A DNA stretch of 64,000 nt from Candidatus Chloroploca mongolica. Its GTDB lineage: Bacteria > Chloroflexota > Chloroflexia > Chloroflexales > Chloroflexaceae. The notes under the pieces are model-generated. The model made no database searches and was not told where the DNA came from. It saw nothing but the letters and a program-made list of their open reading frames with translations. Positions 36,607 through 45,020 of the stretch are shown here, piece by piece. How positions within the stretch are numbered: the stretch's first letter is position 1; the number at the start of each line of letters is the position of its first letter. Where the stretch lies: assembly GCF_004762035.2 (NCBI RefSeq), contig NZ_SIJK02000032.1, positions 1 through 64,000 on the forward strand. Direction: 5' to 3'. A program made the position numbers and the translations under genes.

Positions 36607-36696
36607 GTCGGAGGTCGGGGCTGTACGGGGCAATGCTTTGGCAGACCAATGCTCTTAGGCATGTTTCAAACGAGCTTGCCCGTTCGTGGTGATCGT

Positions 36697-36744
36697 AGTG
36701 CCGACTTCAGTCGGCTGAGGAAAAAGCCGACTGAAGTCGGCACT
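36697..36744. repeat. 20-bp inverted repeat (REP-type)
   Basis: AGTGCCGACTTCAGTCGGCT (36697-36716) and its exact complement (36725-36744) around GAGGAAAA. The arm is itself near-palindromic (GCCGACTTCAGTCGGC), as in REP elements. It could also act as an RNA hairpin upstream of the next gene. Confidence 0.6.
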
Positions 36745-36795
36745 CCAAACGGTCAAGCAACCATGTCTTAGGCGCGAAGGCGCGAAGGAGGGGTG

Positions 36796-38202
36796 ATGTC
36801 AGATACAAGCAATCCTGAGCAGGCGATCATCACTCCCATTTCGCAAGGGGCTGGTCAGGAGCTCGAAGCGGTGACGGTGCAATTCAATCCGGCCTCGCTC
36901 GAGTATAACCTGCGCAACAATATCGAGAAAAAGGGCCGTGGGGCACGGGCGCGCCAGCATGTGAGCCAGACGACCGCCACGCTGACGACGGAACTGATTT
37001 TTGATACGACGCATACTGGGCAAGATGTGCGGATTGAGACAGTCAAGATTGCGCGGTATTTGCAGCCGTATGATGATACGAAAAAGATACCGCCAACGAT
37101 TCGTTTTGAGTGGGGCACCTTTGTTTTTGAAGGGTATGTCGAGTCGTACAAAGAGACGATCGACTTTTTTGCCGCTGGTGGCGTACCGTTGCGGTCGACC
37201 TTGAACGTGACCTTCACGAGCAAGGACAAACAGTTTGACACCCGTTCGGCGAACGAGAGCGAGGCGGCAAATGTAGGTCAGGGCTTGAGTGGGCTTGATA
37301 GTGCGGTTGTTGCGCCGGCTCCTGATGGGGGCGAAGACAACCCGACGGCAGGGAGCCCGGCGGACACGGCGGCACAAGGAGGCGATCCAGGGGCGGCACG
37401 GATGCTGGCGCTGGCGAATGGCCTGGAGAGCCTGCGTTTTCCGTCGGGGGCGTTGGCGGTCGGGGCAGGCGCAAGCATCGGCGCTGCGGCGGCCTTCTCG
37501 GCGGGCGCGTCGGCCTCGCTTGGCCTCAACGCAGGGATTTCCGCCGGGATCGGGGCGAGTGCATCGGCGGGTTTTGGCGCCGGGGCGAGTGCTGGGTTCG
37601 GGGCGAGTGCCAGCGCGGGGTTCGGGGCCAGTGCGTCGGCGGGGTTTGGCGCGGGGGCCAGTGCCGGGTTCGGGGCGAGTGCGAGCGCGGGCTTTGGGGC
37701 CGGGGCCAGTGCGGGCTTTGGGGCCGGGGCCAGTGCCGGGTTCGGGGCCGGGGCCAGTGCCGGGTTCGGGGCCGGGGCCAGTGCCGGGTTCGGGGCGAGT
37801 GCGTCGGCGGGCTTTGGGGCCGGGGCGAGCGCGGGCTTTGGGGCGAGTGCGTCGGCGGGCTTTGGGGCCAGCGCCGGGTTCGGGGCCGGGGCCAGTGCGG
37901 GCTTTGGGGCGGGGTTTGGCGCGGGGGCCAGTGCCGGTGGCGGGGCGATGTTTGGTGCAACGGCGTCGGCAGGGGTTACGGCGTCGGCGGGTGCCTTCAG
38001 CGGTCTTCAGCATACAACAAGCGTTAAAAAAACAACCTCTTTGAATACGAATAATATTATTAAAGGCAGCATTTCTTCAAATATTAGTACCGATCAGGGT
38101 GCAAGTTTCAAAGTTGGCGGCCAGGCCCATCTCGAAGGCTCGGCGAGCCTGAGTGCGAAGGTGAATGGCAACCTGAGCGCGAAGCTTCAGTTTGATGCGT
38201 GA
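36796..38202 (+). CDS. CIS tube-adaptor protein (Afp7/gp53-like) with long Gly-Ala-Ser-Phe repeat
   Basis: 468 residues. The first 165 match the CIS tube-associated family that includes Afp7/Pvc7: AVTVQFNPASLEYNLRNNIE near 27, TELIFDTTHTG near 68, PPTIRFEWGTFVFEGYVESY near 100 and STLNVTFTSKD near 140. Known members often end in a LysM domain. Here there is instead a linker and, at about 245-395, more than fifteen copies of G-F-G-A-(G/S)-A-S-A, then an amphipathic tail ending GNLSAKLQFDA. The AGGAGG site is close to the ATG at 36796. The repeat may be a flexible or fibrous extension, or a recent expansion. Confidence 0.8.
   Translation: MSDTSNPEQAIITPISQGAGQELEAVTVQFNPASLEYNLRNNIEKKGRGARARQHVSQTTATLTTELIFDTTHTGQDVRIETVKIARYLQPYDDTKKIPPTIRFEWGTFVFEGYVESYKETIDFFAAGGVPLRSTLNVTFTSKDKQFDTRSANESEAANVGQGLSGLDSAVVAPAPDGGEDNPTAGSPADTAAQGGDPGAARMLALANGLESLRFPSGALAVGAGASIGAAAAFSAGASASLGLNAGISAGIGASASAGFGAGASAGFGASASAGFGASASAGFGAGASAGFGASASAGFGAGASAGFGAGASAGFGAGASAGFGAGASAGFGASASAGFGAGASAGFGASASAGFGASAGFGAGASAGFGAGFGAGASAGGGAMFGATASAGVTASAGAFSGLQHTTSVKKTTSLNTNNIIKGSISSNISTDQGASFKVGGQAHLEGSASLSAKVNGNLSAKLQFDA
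37540..37960 (+). repeat. Tandem repeat encoding GFGA(G/S)ASA
   Basis: Units of 15-30 nt built on GGGTTCGGGGCCGGGGCCAG and GGCTTTGGGGCGAGTGCG alternate across 420 nt, all in frame. Several blocks are identical in DNA, which points to recent duplication. Confidence 0.85.
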
Positions 38203-38227
38203 TGAGGGGTTGCGTCGCGGTTGTTTT

Positions 38228-38390
38228 GACGCAAAGGCGCAAAGGCGCAAAGGTTTTTTTGACGCAAAGGCGCAAAGGCGCAAAGGTTTTTTTGACGCAA
38301 AGGCGCAAAGGCGCAAAGGTTGTTTTGACGCAAAGGCGCAAAGGCGCAAAGGTTGTTTTGACGCAAAGGCGCAAAGGCGCAAAGGTTTTA
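38228..38390 (+). repeat. 33-bp tandem repeat, five copies
   Basis: The unit begins GACGCAAAGGCGCAAAGG and ends in a T-rich spacer; copies start at 38228, 38261, 38294, 38327 and 38360. Single partial copies occur at 38656-38684 and 39802-39822, and inverted copies at 56188-56325. It fills the 38203-38468 gap. It is not in a gene. Confidence 0.9.
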
Positions 38391-38468
38391 GCGTAGGTGC
38401 GCGAACTTTTCGCGGCTTGGCGTGAGCTTCTTTGAAAAGTAGTGCGTCGAGAGGGGAGTGAAGCAACG

Positions 38469-38651
38469 ATGAGTAGTAACGATGTTCGTTTTGATATGGT
38501 CGAGGGCGTTATTGGCGCAGAGCGGGCTGAACGCGGTGCGCGGGAAGGTGAGCAGGAGGAGGCGAGGGGTTTGCTGGAATTGCCGCCTGAGCAGGTGGCG
38601 CGGGCGTTGCGGCGGATGCAGCGGCGGCAGGCGCGGTTACGGGCTGATTAG
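38469..38651 (+). CDS. Small acidic/basic helical protein of the CIS operon
   Basis: 60 residues starting MSSNDVRFDMVEGVIGAERA, with GGGGAG upstream. It is charged and probably all helical (EEARGLLELPPEQVARALRR, then a basic end). Small genes at this place, between the tube-adaptor and hub genes, are common in AFP-like loci (compare Afp6), but I cannot show homology. It could be an assembly factor. Confidence 0.55.
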   Translation: MSSNDVRFDMVEGVIGAERAERGAREGEQEEARGLLELPPEQVARALRRMQRRQARLRAD

Positions 38652-38691
38652 ATTTGACGCAAAGGCGCAAAGGCGCAAAGGGTGTTGATAG

Positions 38692-39783
38692 ATGACAGAA
38701 GCTCCTCCAGATCTGGTGTATATGCGGCCAAGTGTGCGGGTCGCTGAGCAGGCCTATGCCAAAATTGAAGAACTGCTGATCGGGATGACGATGACCGAGC
38801 AGGAGGGCGGTCTGGCGGCCCTGGAGTTGCGGTACAGTGGCAAGGCAAGTGATACTGAAGGCGATGCCGATTATGCTTTTGAAGATGAAGAGATCTATCA
38901 ATTAGGGGCTGAAATTCTGGTGGGTGCAGGCGATGTGAGTGCGCCAGAGGAGATCTTTCGAGGCATTGTGACTGGTTTTGAGTTGAGCTTTCCCGAAGAT
39001 GGCCCGCCCGAACTGGTTGTCTTGGCCGAGGATGCGTTGATGCTGGCGCGGATGACGCGCAAGACGCGCACCTTTGATGAGGACGAGGTGACCGTGAAAG
39101 GCCTCGCCGAGGAACTCGCCGACACGTTGAGTTTGACGCTGGTGATTGCCGATGGCCTTGAGACAAATATTGGGACGCAGGTGCAATTGAATGAGAGCGA
39201 TCTCGCGTTTGTGCGTCGCATCTGTCGACGCTACGATGTCGATCTGCAGGTCGTCGGGACTGAATTGCATGTCTCGCCGCGTGGTGCCGTGCGCCGCGGT
39301 GATCCGTTGACGTTGACGATGTATGAAGCGCTGGTGCAGGTGAGCATGCTCGCCGACCTGGCGCACCAGGTCACCGAAATGACAACCAGCGGATGGGATG
39401 CGCTGGCGGGGCGCAAAATCACTGGTACCGCCAGCCGACTGACGGCGACTGGCCCGGGGAGCGGCACCAGTGGCAAGGATGTCTTAGAACGTATCGCGCG
39501 GCAGCGCACGCATCATATCGGCCATCTGGCGATGGCGACCAGCGATGAAGCGCAGGCGATCGCCGAAGCGGCGTTTGACCAGCGCGCCCGTCGTTTTGTC
39601 TGCATCGAAGGCACGGCGGTCGGCGATCCCAAGCTGCGCGTCGGAACGCACGTCGAGTTGGTTGGGGTGGGGCCGCGTTTTGAAAATACCTACTATGTCA
39701 CCTCGGCGTGCCATCGTTGGGATGAGACCCGGGGCTATCAGGTTGACTTTGAGGCCGAGAGCGCCTATTGGGGCGGTAGATGA
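38692..39783 (+). CDS. Baseplate hub protein (late control gene D family)
   Basis: 363 residues, gpD/gp27-like: PDLVYMRPSVRVAEQAYAKI at the start, FRGIVTGFELSFPEDGPPEL near 88, TVKGLAEELADTLSLTLVIA near 130, RRICRRYDVDLQVVGTELHV near 172 and YYVTSACHRWDETRGYQVDF near 335. The hub joins the tube to the spike. In AFP the hub and spike are one protein (Afp8); here they are two genes. No clear ribosome binding site precedes the ATG. Confidence 0.9.
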   Translation: MTEAPPDLVYMRPSVRVAEQAYAKIEELLIGMTMTEQEGGLAALELRYSGKASDTEGDADYAFEDEEIYQLGAEILVGAGDVSAPEEIFRGIVTGFELSFPEDGPPELVVLAEDALMLARMTRKTRTFDEDEVTVKGLAEELADTLSLTLVIADGLETNIGTQVQLNESDLAFVRRICRRYDVDLQVVGTELHVSPRGAVRRGDPLTLTMYEALVQVSMLADLAHQVTEMTTSGWDALAGRKITGTASRLTATGPGSGTSGKDVLERIARQRTHHIGHLAMATSDEAQAIAEAAFDQRARRFVCIEGTAVGDPKLRVGTHVELVGVGPRFENTYYVTSACHRWDETRGYQVDFEAESAYWGGR

Positions 39784-39920
39784 GTAGTCTTCCCGATGAT
39801 TTGACGCAAAGGCGCAAAGAGCGTTAAGGGCGCATCAAGATGCCAGGCGTGTGAAAGATGGCGGTGCCAAAGGTAGATGTTGACCGACTCATGAGTACCT
39901 GGCTGAAGAGGAATTGACGC

Positions 39921-40628
39921 ATGCTTCAAGAGCACGAACTCTATGATTTGCCAATGGCGGGGCGTTTTGTCGGGATGTACCTGGCAGAAGTGGTCTCGGC
40001 AGTTGATAGTGACGAAAATCTCGGGCGGGTACAGGTTCGCCTGCTCCATCACGATGGGGTTGGCGAGCAGGATGGCCCGATCTGGGCTGCTGTGGCTGTT
40101 CCGTTTGCGGGGAAAGAGATGGGGGCGTTTCTAATTCCCAAAAAGGGCGATCAGGTGCTGGTTGGCTTTGTGCAGGGCGACCCGCGCTACCCCGTTGTGC
40201 TTGGGGGGGTCTGGAGTCACAGTGCGCCGCCACCAGAGCAGGTGGACGACGAGAAGGTGCATGTCTGGTCCATCACGAGTGCCAAGAAGAGTCGCATTGC
40301 GATCGAAGAGGCCGAAACGCCGACGATTACGCTCAAGACAGCCAATCAGACCGAAGTGAGCGTGGTGCTGAGTGATGAGGGCGGTGGTCAGGTTGTGATC
40401 AAGGCGAATAATGCGACGATTACGCTTGATAGCAGTGGCATTACGCTTGATTCGCCATCGAATATTACGATCAATGCTGGGGGCAAGCTTGATCTGACGG
40501 CAGCGGGTGGGGTGACGATCAAAGGAGCGCAGGTGATGGTGAATGGGGCGACGACGATTATACCGTCAGCGACGACGCCTTCGATTACGGCTGGTACGTA
40601 TAGCGTAGGAGTTGGCAACATATGGTAG
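39921..40628 (+). CDS. VgrG/gp5-like spike protein
   Basis: 235 residues. An OB-fold comes first (YLAEVVSAVDSDENLGRVQV, then KKGDQVLVGFVQGDPRYPVV and LGGVW), then a repetitive beta-prism of short strands (TITLDSSGITLDSPSNITIN, GGKLDLTAAGGVTIKGAQVM). This is the puncturing spike below the hub. It ends ITAGTYSVGVGNIW with no fused toxin. It overlaps the next gene by 7 bp. Confidence 0.92.
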   Translation: MLQEHELYDLPMAGRFVGMYLAEVVSAVDSDENLGRVQVRLLHHDGVGEQDGPIWAAVAVPFAGKEMGAFLIPKKGDQVLVGFVQGDPRYPVVLGGVWSHSAPPPEQVDDEKVHVWSITSAKKSRIAIEEAETPTITLKTANQTEVSVVLSDEGGGQVVIKANNATITLDSSGITLDSPSNITINAGGKLDLTAAGGVTIKGAQVMVNGATTIIPSATTPSITAGTYSVGVGNIW

Positions 40629-42361
40629 CTAGCCACAACCATGCGGTGTTGCTGCGTGGCCTGCGCCTGCACGAGGCGGGTGATAGCCGGCCAACCCTGG
40701 TGCGCCGTAGCGACATCAAATTCCTTGATGGGTTGCTCGCCGATATGAGCGAAGGTGGATCATTTGCCAAACTGACGGCTGGCACGATCAACCAGGGCAT
40801 GGCGCGCAATCAGCTTGCCGCGCGACCAGTTGAGCGAGCCGACCGCATGGTGCTGCGGCGTACGAAGCGCGAGCTCCAGCCGCCCGTCAAGCTCTATCAG
40901 CCGGTGCATCGCACCTTCCAGTTTGTTGTGCTGGAAGCGGTGTGTGACTTCTTGCCTGAACTTGGCGAAGCCGGGCTACCGAAGCTCGACCGCACCCAGA
41001 TCGAGAGTTCGGGGCTGGTCATTCGGCGGATCAACGGCGAGACGGGGCTGACTGAGGCGTGGCTGAGCGACGGCAATGCGTTGCGTGGCTGGTTCCCGAT
41101 CCAGGAAGACGGGCTGAACGACGAAATTGATCCTGATCCGCAGCGCCGCCCGCGTCGTCTGGGCACGGGGATCCGCGAACTCGACGAGCAACTCGGGCTG
41201 CACCGCCTTCCCGCCGAGCACCTGAGCGAAGCCGTTGAGCCGCTCTATGTGGCGCCGCCTGATGTCTGTGCAGGTGCGGCCAGAACGCTCTTGTTTGGCA
41301 TGATCCCGACGGTCAGCCTTGAACAGAGCGAGCTCCCGACTGAGCAACTGGCCCCGCCGCGCCTGGCGATCGGGCAGTTACGCGATCTCTTTGCCGATTA
41401 CCTGACGCCAGCCGGGGGGCAACGGTCAATTCCGTTGCAACTGAATCCGCTCGGGGTCGATTTTTACCAACTTAAACAGCGCGAGTTGACTCAACAGGAT
41501 CGGTTTTTGTCGCTCTTGCGCTGGGTTGTTGAACTGGACGCACTTGAGAACCCCGCGGTGATCGAGCACCTGAATAGTGTGACGGTGCAACTCGGGCTGG
41601 ATCCGACAACGCCAGGTCTGGCGATTGTGGCCCCCTTCACGCGGGTCACGCAGCGGGGACGAAACAATCTGGTCATTGCCGACTATCTTGAGGTGCGCCT
41701 GGGCGATCTGGTGGCCGATAGTGCCACGCGCCTCCGTGATAGCGAGAGCGATCTCACCAATCAAATCACGGTCGCGAGTGGACAGACGCTGGCCTGGAGC
41801 ATCCCGACGACGACGCTGAGTGACGAGGTGCTCGGGGCGCTTGCCGACCGGATGCAGAGCCGGATCACCGAATTCAAACTCATCTCGGGCGAGCGGCGCT
41901 TTGATCCGCGCCGGGGGCGTTATGTCGCCCGGGCCTTTATTCGCGTGAAACGTGAACCCGGGTGCCCACCGCAACTCTGGTGGAGCGAGTATAGCGAAGT
42001 GTTTCAGATTGCCCAGCACTGGGATCACAATCCCGACGTTCCACCGGCGATCATTCCGCTGCCTGACCTGCCATCGCGGGCGGCCTTGAAAGCGATGAAG
42101 CCCAATGTCGCCTTTGAAGTCCCCGAGAGCCTCGAAAACTTCCTGGCGGCCAATGGCCTCAACGCGTTCCTCGAAGGCAATGCGACCAAAGGCAACGGCG
42201 GCGGCATTGGCATTCTCTGGATCTGTAGTTTTAGCATTTATATCATTATGATGATCGCCTTCATTATTTTGATCATTTTTGCCATCTTGCTCAATATCGT
42301 TTTTAACTGGTTGATTTTTATTCGGATTTGTTTGCCGATTCCGGTTCCAGAAGAGGAGTAA
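40622..42361 (+). CDS. Large eCIS protein with C-terminal membrane segment
   Basis: 579 residues, no family I can name. It lies between spike and gp25, the baseplate region. The soluble part (1-520) has mixed alpha/beta character with phrases RRTKRELQPPVKLYQP near 82 and LTNQITVASGQTLAWSIP near 380. Residues about 528-575 are strongly hydrophobic (GILWICSFSIYIIMMIAFII ... LLNIVFNWLIFIRICLPIP), enough for one or two membrane helices, and end in PVPEEE. A membrane tail on a baseplate-cluster protein is unexpected for a released particle. It may anchor the device or insert into the target. Confidence 0.75.
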   Translation: MVASHNHAVLLRGLRLHEAGDSRPTLVRRSDIKFLDGLLADMSEGGSFAKLTAGTINQGMARNQLAARPVERADRMVLRRTKRELQPPVKLYQPVHRTFQFVVLEAVCDFLPELGEAGLPKLDRTQIESSGLVIRRINGETGLTEAWLSDGNALRGWFPIQEDGLNDEIDPDPQRRPRRLGTGIRELDEQLGLHRLPAEHLSEAVEPLYVAPPDVCAGAARTLLFGMIPTVSLEQSELPTEQLAPPRLAIGQLRDLFADYLTPAGGQRSIPLQLNPLGVDFYQLKQRELTQQDRFLSLLRWVVELDALENPAVIEHLNSVTVQLGLDPTTPGLAIVAPFTRVTQRGRNNLVIADYLEVRLGDLVADSATRLRDSESDLTNQITVASGQTLAWSIPTTTLSDEVLGALADRMQSRITEFKLISGERRFDPRRGRYVARAFIRVKREPGCPPQLWWSEYSEVFQIAQHWDHNPDVPPAIIPLPDLPSRAALKAMKPNVAFEVPESLENFLAANGLNAFLEGNATKGNGGGIGILWICSFSIYIIMMIAFIILIIFAILLNIVFNWLIFIRICLPIPVPEEE

Positions 42362-42366
42362 GAACC

Positions 42367-42750
42367 ATGATTCAGGAGCCGATCAGCTGGCCGTTGCTTG
42401 CTGTACCTGATGCCAACGGCCAGCTGCATTATCCAACGCTCGACGAGAGTGTGCGCCAATCGATCCAGATCATTTTGCGTACACGCCCTGGTGAACGCCT
42501 GCAACGTCAAGAATTTGGGGGCGGTTTGCAAGTCTTTTTGCACCAGCCGAATACACTCACGACGCATCGGCGCATTCACGATACGATTGTGCAAGCGCTG
42601 GAGCGTTGGGAGACCCGGATCAAGGTGGAGCGGGTGGAGATCAAAGAGGTGCCGGAGCGCCCGACTTGGATCAGGGTCGAGGTGGTGTACCGCTTACGAC
42701 GGACAGGCGTGATCAGTCAGTTGGGCCTATCGATGGAATTGGGAGGCTAG
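42367..42750 (+). CDS. Baseplate wedge protein gp25 (GPW_gp25)
   Basis: 127 residues from the ATG at 42367. It contains the gp25 signature RPGERLQRQEFGGGLQVFLH (near 43) and ends in two strands (IKVERVEIKEVPERPTWIRV). Counterpart of Afp9/TssE. It sits in the wedge and starts sheath polymerisation. A 6-nt gap to the gp6-like gene follows. Confidence 0.93.
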   Translation: MIQEPISWPLLAVPDANGQLHYPTLDESVRQSIQIILRTRPGERLQRQEFGGGLQVFLHQPNTLTTHRRIHDTIVQALERWETRIKVERVEIKEVPERPTWIRVEVVYRLRRTGVISQLGLSMELGG

Positions 42751-42756
42751 AATACC

Positions 42757-45018
42757 ATGCCGATCATTCCTCCAACGCTTGATGATCGCAGTTACGACGA
42801 CTTGGTGCGCGAACTGCTCAACCGAGTGCCGGCGCATACCCGTGAGTGGGCCGATGTGCGGCCTGGCGATCCGGGGCGAACGCTGATCGAGCTCTTTGCC
42901 TTTCTGGCCGACTCGATCCTCTACCGGGCCAATCTGATCCCCGAGCGGCAGCGCCTGGTCTTTCTCAAGCTGCTCGGCATGCAGATGCGGCCCGCCCTGC
43001 CAGCCCGCACGCTGGTGACGCTGGCGCTTGACGACCCGATGCAGACGAGCGCGACGATCCTGCGGCCACTGGCGAAGGTGAGCGGCCCCGTCGCCTTCGA
43101 GACGACCAGCGAAGTGACGGTGCTGCCGGTGACCGCCGAGGCGTATGCGCGACGCCCGCTGAGCGAGAACGAGCAAGCCACGTATAGCGAGATCGTCCAC
43201 AATCTTGGGGTGCTCTATCTTGGCACGCAGGCGGCGAGTCGTGCGCGGGGCTATGTGACGGTGCCGATTTTTGCCGGTGGCGCAGCCAATCCCGAGGGCT
43301 TTGATCTGATCAATGAGACGATTGATCAGGCGTTGTGGCTGGCGCTGCTGGCCCCCGAGGCCGAGGAGCCAGCATTGCAACCGATCCACAACGAAGCGGT
43401 GCGGCAGACGCTTGGCACCAGTGTCGGCGGTGGCCAGCAACTGTTGAGCATCGGCTTGCTGCCGGCGATCAGTGTGCCGGCCTGGAACGATGAGCAGATC
43501 GGGCCACGCGCAGCCCTGCCCCATCTCTGGGAGATCACCGGCCTGAATGCGCGTGGTCAGGTGACCTATACGCAACTTGATCAGATTGTGGATACAACGG
43601 CAGGGCTGACGCAACGTGGCGTCGAGCGCCTGGTCTTGCCGGGGCCGCAATTTATTGGTGCCCCTGGCAACGATGTGCGCCAGCACCTTAATGCGGGCAC
43701 CGGCGATATGCCGCCGCGTCTGGATGATCCGGCAAAGGCGGCGCGGCTGGTTGCGTGGCTACGCCTGCGGCCCACCCGCCGCCTCGAAAGCCTGCGCCTG
43801 AGCTGGGTCGGGATCAACGCGGTCGAGATTGATCAGCGGCAGACCATCACCGGGCGCATTATCGGCACAAGCAACGGCAGCAGCGACCAGCAAATGGCGC
43901 TGCCTGGCACGAGTGTCGAGCCAGCGTCGCTGGCCTTGCAGGTAGAAGAAGATGGCCTCGGGTATGTCCTGTGGGAACGTGGCGAAACGAGCCTGGCCGG
44001 GCGCGACAGTCGTGTCTACACGCTCGATGCCGAGGCCGGGACAATCACATTTGGCAATGGGGTGCGTGGCCGTATGCCGGCCCCCGGTCGGCGGGTGCGG
44101 GTCGCGCAGATGCGGGCCGGTGGTGGAATTGCGGGAAACCTGCCGCCCGGGTCTCTGACCGATCTTGACGCCTTTGAACTTGATGGCCGCCGGGCAACAG
44201 GAGTCGTGGTGGCGCAACCCCTGGCCGCCGAAGGCGGTCTCGATGCCGAAACGCTGGCCGAAGCCGAGGTGCGGATTCCGCAGGTCTTTCGCCATCGCGA
44301 GCGGGCGGTGACGGCCCAGGATTACCGCACGATCGCCGCCGAGACGCCAGGGGTGCAGGTGGCACGGGTCGAGTTGTTGCCACGGTTCAAGCCGCACCAG
44401 ATGCGCGAAGATGTGCCGGGCATTGTCTCGGTCATGGTGCTGCCCTTCCGTCCGCCGCCTGGCCCACCGAATCCGCGGCCTGACCGGCCCTTTCTCGAAA
44501 CCGTCTATGCCCACCTTGAAGCACGGCGGCCCCTTGGCACCGAATTGTATGTCATTGGCGTCGATTATGTGCCGCTCGGGTTGAGTGTTGGCGTCGAGAT
44601 CGCCGATGGTTACGACCGCGAAGCAACGCTGCGCAGTGTGCGTCTGGCGCTGCGCGAGTTTTTGTGGCCGTTGATGGGCGGCGGGCCACAGCGCACCGGC
44701 TGGCCGCTTGGCAAAACCGTCGAAGATCGCGAGCTCGAACTGGTCGCCGCACGGGTCCCAGGAGTTCAAAGCTTGCTCGGCAACCGGCTGAATATCTTTG
44801 TGCGCAATGCAACGGGCGACGATTGGGTGAAACAAGAGCGCAGCACGACGAATGCCCTCATCAACATCCCGCTGAGCAACTGGCAACTGCCCGAACTGCT
44901 CTCGGTGGTCGCCGTCGCCGATGACGAACCACCGAACGATCTACGGGGCGTACCGAATCCCTTCCTGAGCGACGGAGGGATGGTGCCGATCCCGCTTGTC
45001 CCGGAGGTATGCACCTAA
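42757..45018 (+). CDS. Baseplate wedge protein gp6/J-like (Afp11/Pvc11)
   Basis: 753 residues starting MPIIPPTLDDRSYDDLVREL. Signature phrases are WADVRPGDPGRTLIELFAFL near 30 and ILYRANLIPERQRLVFLKLL near 52. TITFGNGVRGRMPAPGRRVR lies near 430 and VFRHRERAVTAQDYRTIAAE near 510; together these mark the putative baseplate assembly protein family. It forms the wedge ring around the hub. Confidence 0.92.
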   Translation: MPIIPPTLDDRSYDDLVRELLNRVPAHTREWADVRPGDPGRTLIELFAFLADSILYRANLIPERQRLVFLKLLGMQMRPALPARTLVTLALDDPMQTSATILRPLAKVSGPVAFETTSEVTVLPVTAEAYARRPLSENEQATYSEIVHNLGVLYLGTQAASRARGYVTVPIFAGGAANPEGFDLINETIDQALWLALLAPEAEEPALQPIHNEAVRQTLGTSVGGGQQLLSIGLLPAISVPAWNDEQIGPRAALPHLWEITGLNARGQVTYTQLDQIVDTTAGLTQRGVERLVLPGPQFIGAPGNDVRQHLNAGTGDMPPRLDDPAKAARLVAWLRLRPTRRLESLRLSWVGINAVEIDQRQTITGRIIGTSNGSSDQQMALPGTSVEPASLALQVEEDGLGYVLWERGETSLAGRDSRVYTLDAEAGTITFGNGVRGRMPAPGRRVRVAQMRAGGGIAGNLPPGSLTDLDAFELDGRRATGVVVAQPLAAEGGLDAETLAEAEVRIPQVFRHRERAVTAQDYRTIAAETPGVQVARVELLPRFKPHQMREDVPGIVSVMVLPFRPPPGPPNPRPDRPFLETVYAHLEARRPLGTELYVIGVDYVPLGLSVGVEIADGYDREATLRSVRLALREFLWPLMGGGPQRTGWPLGKTVEDRELELVAARVPGVQSLLGNRLNIFVRNATGDDWVKQERSTTNALINIPLSNWQLPELLSVVAVADDEPPNDLRGVPNPFLSDGGMVPIPLVPEVCT

Positions 45019-45020
45019 CT

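Noticed and set aside
36799-38013. Minus-strand Arg/Pro-rich frame opposite the repeat-containing tube adaptor
   Set aside because: Complement of the GFGASA repeat; the plus-strand frame has a conserved N-terminal domain.
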